Source: DATLHO01 sp035539855 (lineage in GTDB: Bacteria; Bacteroidota; Ignavibacteria; OLB7). Taken from it: a stretch of DNA of 5,523 nt. A program made the translations under genes and the position numbers. Positions within the stretch are counted from its first letter, which is position 1. Every line of letters starts with the position of its first letter. The DNA is taken from assembly GCA_035539855.1 (NCBI GenBank), contig DATLHO010000065.1:1-5523 (forward strand), written 5' to 3'. Shown piece after piece: positions 4,868-5,523 of this stretch. The notes beneath the pieces are model-generated. The model was not told the DNA's origin, searched no databases, and saw only the letters and a program-made list of their open reading frames with translations.

Positions 4868-5271
4868 GCGACAGGACGACGCATGTGCCCGGAACCATTC
4901 AGAGCATCACATCGTCGTCCAGTCAACGGCCGCCGGAGCACGACCTCCATGGTGGCGAGGTCCAGATAGCCACCAGTTTCTCTGTATGCTGCCGGCGGCC
5001 GCAATGCAGCGGCACACCCTCGGTGACGCGAACGGACGCGACGCGATCGGGCGTAGAACAGTGGGGGGCTGGGAGGGGGATGTGGCCTCGTTGCCGCGCG
5101 TCGCCTCTGCAAGCGCTGCGGCGCCATTCACGTGGGAATGGCTACGAATGCCGGCGGAGCGATCGTGGAGAGATCGGGTTCCGCTCGGGGGGTGTTGTCT
5201 TCGTAGGAGGAAGATACGTCCGGAACGGTCACGGCGGCACCGGAGAATCGGGTGACGGTGGATTTTGCGCG
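4868..5271. other. Gene-free stretch of about 400 bp with inverted repeats
   Basis: Open frames exist here on both strands, but their products are Arg/Pro/Ala-rich and resemble no family I know. They also lack a well-placed ribosome site with a start codon. The stretch holds the nested inverted repeats at 4927-5001, G-runs at 5063-5079 and 5187-5192, and an orphan AGGAGG at 5205-5210 with no start codon at suitable distance. It could be a long 3' UTR of the RarD-like gene, a small RNA locus ending at the terminator 4828-4867, or decayed coding sequence. Confidence 0.55.
4927..5001. repeat. Nested inverted repeats, possible structured RNA
   Basis: CGGCCGCCGG (4927-4936) and CCGGCGGCCG (4992-5001) are perfect 10-bp inverted arms; GCA (4938-4940) and TGC (4987-4989) add three pairs after a small internal loop. 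Inside, TGGTGGC (4950-4956) matches GCCACCA (4969-4975), and GACCTC (4942-4947) matches GAGGTC (4957-4962). The two inner pairings interleave in the order of an H-type pseudoknot rather than competing for the same bases. High GC makes short arms common, so function is uncertain. Confidence 0.4.
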
Positions 5272-5523
5272 TCACTCCGCCTCGGCGACGGAGGGCTCGA
5301 CCCGTCGTGCGGAATATCCCTCGACCGCGAAGATCACGAGGGCGATCCAGACGAGTCCGAACCCGACGAGACGCTCGCTGGTGAGCGGTTCGTCGTAGAC
5401 GACCACGCCGATGAGGAACTGCAGCGTCGGCGCGATGTACTGCAGGATTCCGACGAGCGACAGCGGGATGCGCGTCGCCGCCGAGGCGAACATGAGCAGC
5501 GGCAGCGACGTGACGACGCCCGC
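5272..5523 (-). CDS. rarD: RarD/EamA-family transporter, C-terminal part (starts beyond the window)
   Basis: The last 83 residues of an inner-membrane protein are visible; the gene's start lies past base 5523. The segment AGVVTSLPLLMFASAATRIP, then LSLVGILQYIAPTLQFLIGV and DEPLTSERLVGFGLVWIAL matches the C-terminal half of the second EamA repeat in RarD. There the hallmark is A-x-R-IPLS-x-G-x-LQYIAPT followed by a short loop with E-P and a final helix. About three membrane helices are seen (roughly 1-16, 22-43 and 51-68), followed by a short charged cytoplasmic tail ending EAE. RarD proteins are drug/metabolite-superfamily exporters named for chloramphenicol sensitivity; the natural substrate is usually unknown. 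The symbol follows the family and is not proof of orthology. The first strong terminator for this transcript is about 400 bases downstream (4828-4867). Confidence 0.9.
   Translation of the reverse strand, partial: AGVVTSLPLLMFASAATRIPLSLVGILQYIAPTLQFLIGVVVYDEPLTSERLVGFGLVWIALVIFAVEGYSARRVEPSVAEAE

Noticed and set aside
4780..5127. A 115-codon minus frame containing GGYLDLATMEVVLRRPLTG
   Set aside because: The short stretch looks protein-like, but the frame runs through the terminator stem and T-run (4867-4828), is otherwise Arg/Pro-rich, and has no clear ribosome site.
4986..5255. An 89-codon plus frame
   Set aside because: No ribosome site at its ATG, composition typical of chance GC-rich frames, and no family resemblance.
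5239..5264. CACCG / CGGTG hairpin followed by GATTTT on the plus strand
   Set aside because: Only a five-base stem with a 12-base loop and a four-T run, and no plus-strand gene leads into it.
4907..5275. A 122-codon minus frame just after the RarD-like gene
   Set aside because: Arg/Ser/Pro-rich with no recognisable motif or membrane segment, and no convincing ribosome site seen; kept only as a possibility within the gene-free stretch.

Overview
The window is GC-rich, gene-dense bacterial DNA. Three clues point to a Gram-negative organism with an outer membrane: two lipoprotein signal peptides with clear lipoboxes, an NlpE-like envelope protein, and a RarD-type transporter. I cannot name the phylum. 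The large lipoprotein loosely recalls uncharacterised proteins of the Bacteroidota/Ignavibacteria (FCB) kind, but this is an impression and not an assignment. I see no tRNA, rRNA, CRISPR array, insertion sequence or phage gene.

Left part, minus strand, read right to left: a two-domain protein (DUF6933 plus a DUF1330-like dimeric alpha-beta barrel, joined by a His/Asp/Ala repeat linker; 1885-929); after an 18-bp gap, a YdeI/OmpD-associated family protein (910-311); then the last ~50 codons of a RES-domain toxin with no beginning (about 308-150); its stop overlaps in ATGA fashion the start of an NlpE-like lipoprotein (153 to the edge). These genes lie head to tail and could share a transcript. 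The RES fragment marks an old deletion or recombination scar.

Middle, plus strand: a divergent intergenic region (1886-2107), then a 531-residue lipoprotein of unknown function (2108-3703), probably a surface-exposed or periplasmic beta-propeller-like protein. A strong hairpin (3726-3763) separates it from the convergent gene that follows.

Right part, minus strand: a bacterial RIO-family kinase with all expected catalytic residues (4720-3809); a 107-bp upstream region; a clean minus-strand intrinsic terminator (4828-4867); about 400 bp with no convincing gene but with nested inverted repeats (4868-5271); and the C-terminal 83 residues of a RarD/EamA transporter (5523-5272).

The most interesting non-coding signals are: (1) a 60-70 bp imperfectly conserved element upstream of both the lipoprotein gene and the RIO kinase gene, in the same orientation relative to each gene, with core TCGGTAAGTTCC-N6-CACTGC; (2) a possible structured RNA in the gene-free stretch before the minus-strand terminator; and (3) the RES toxin remnant.
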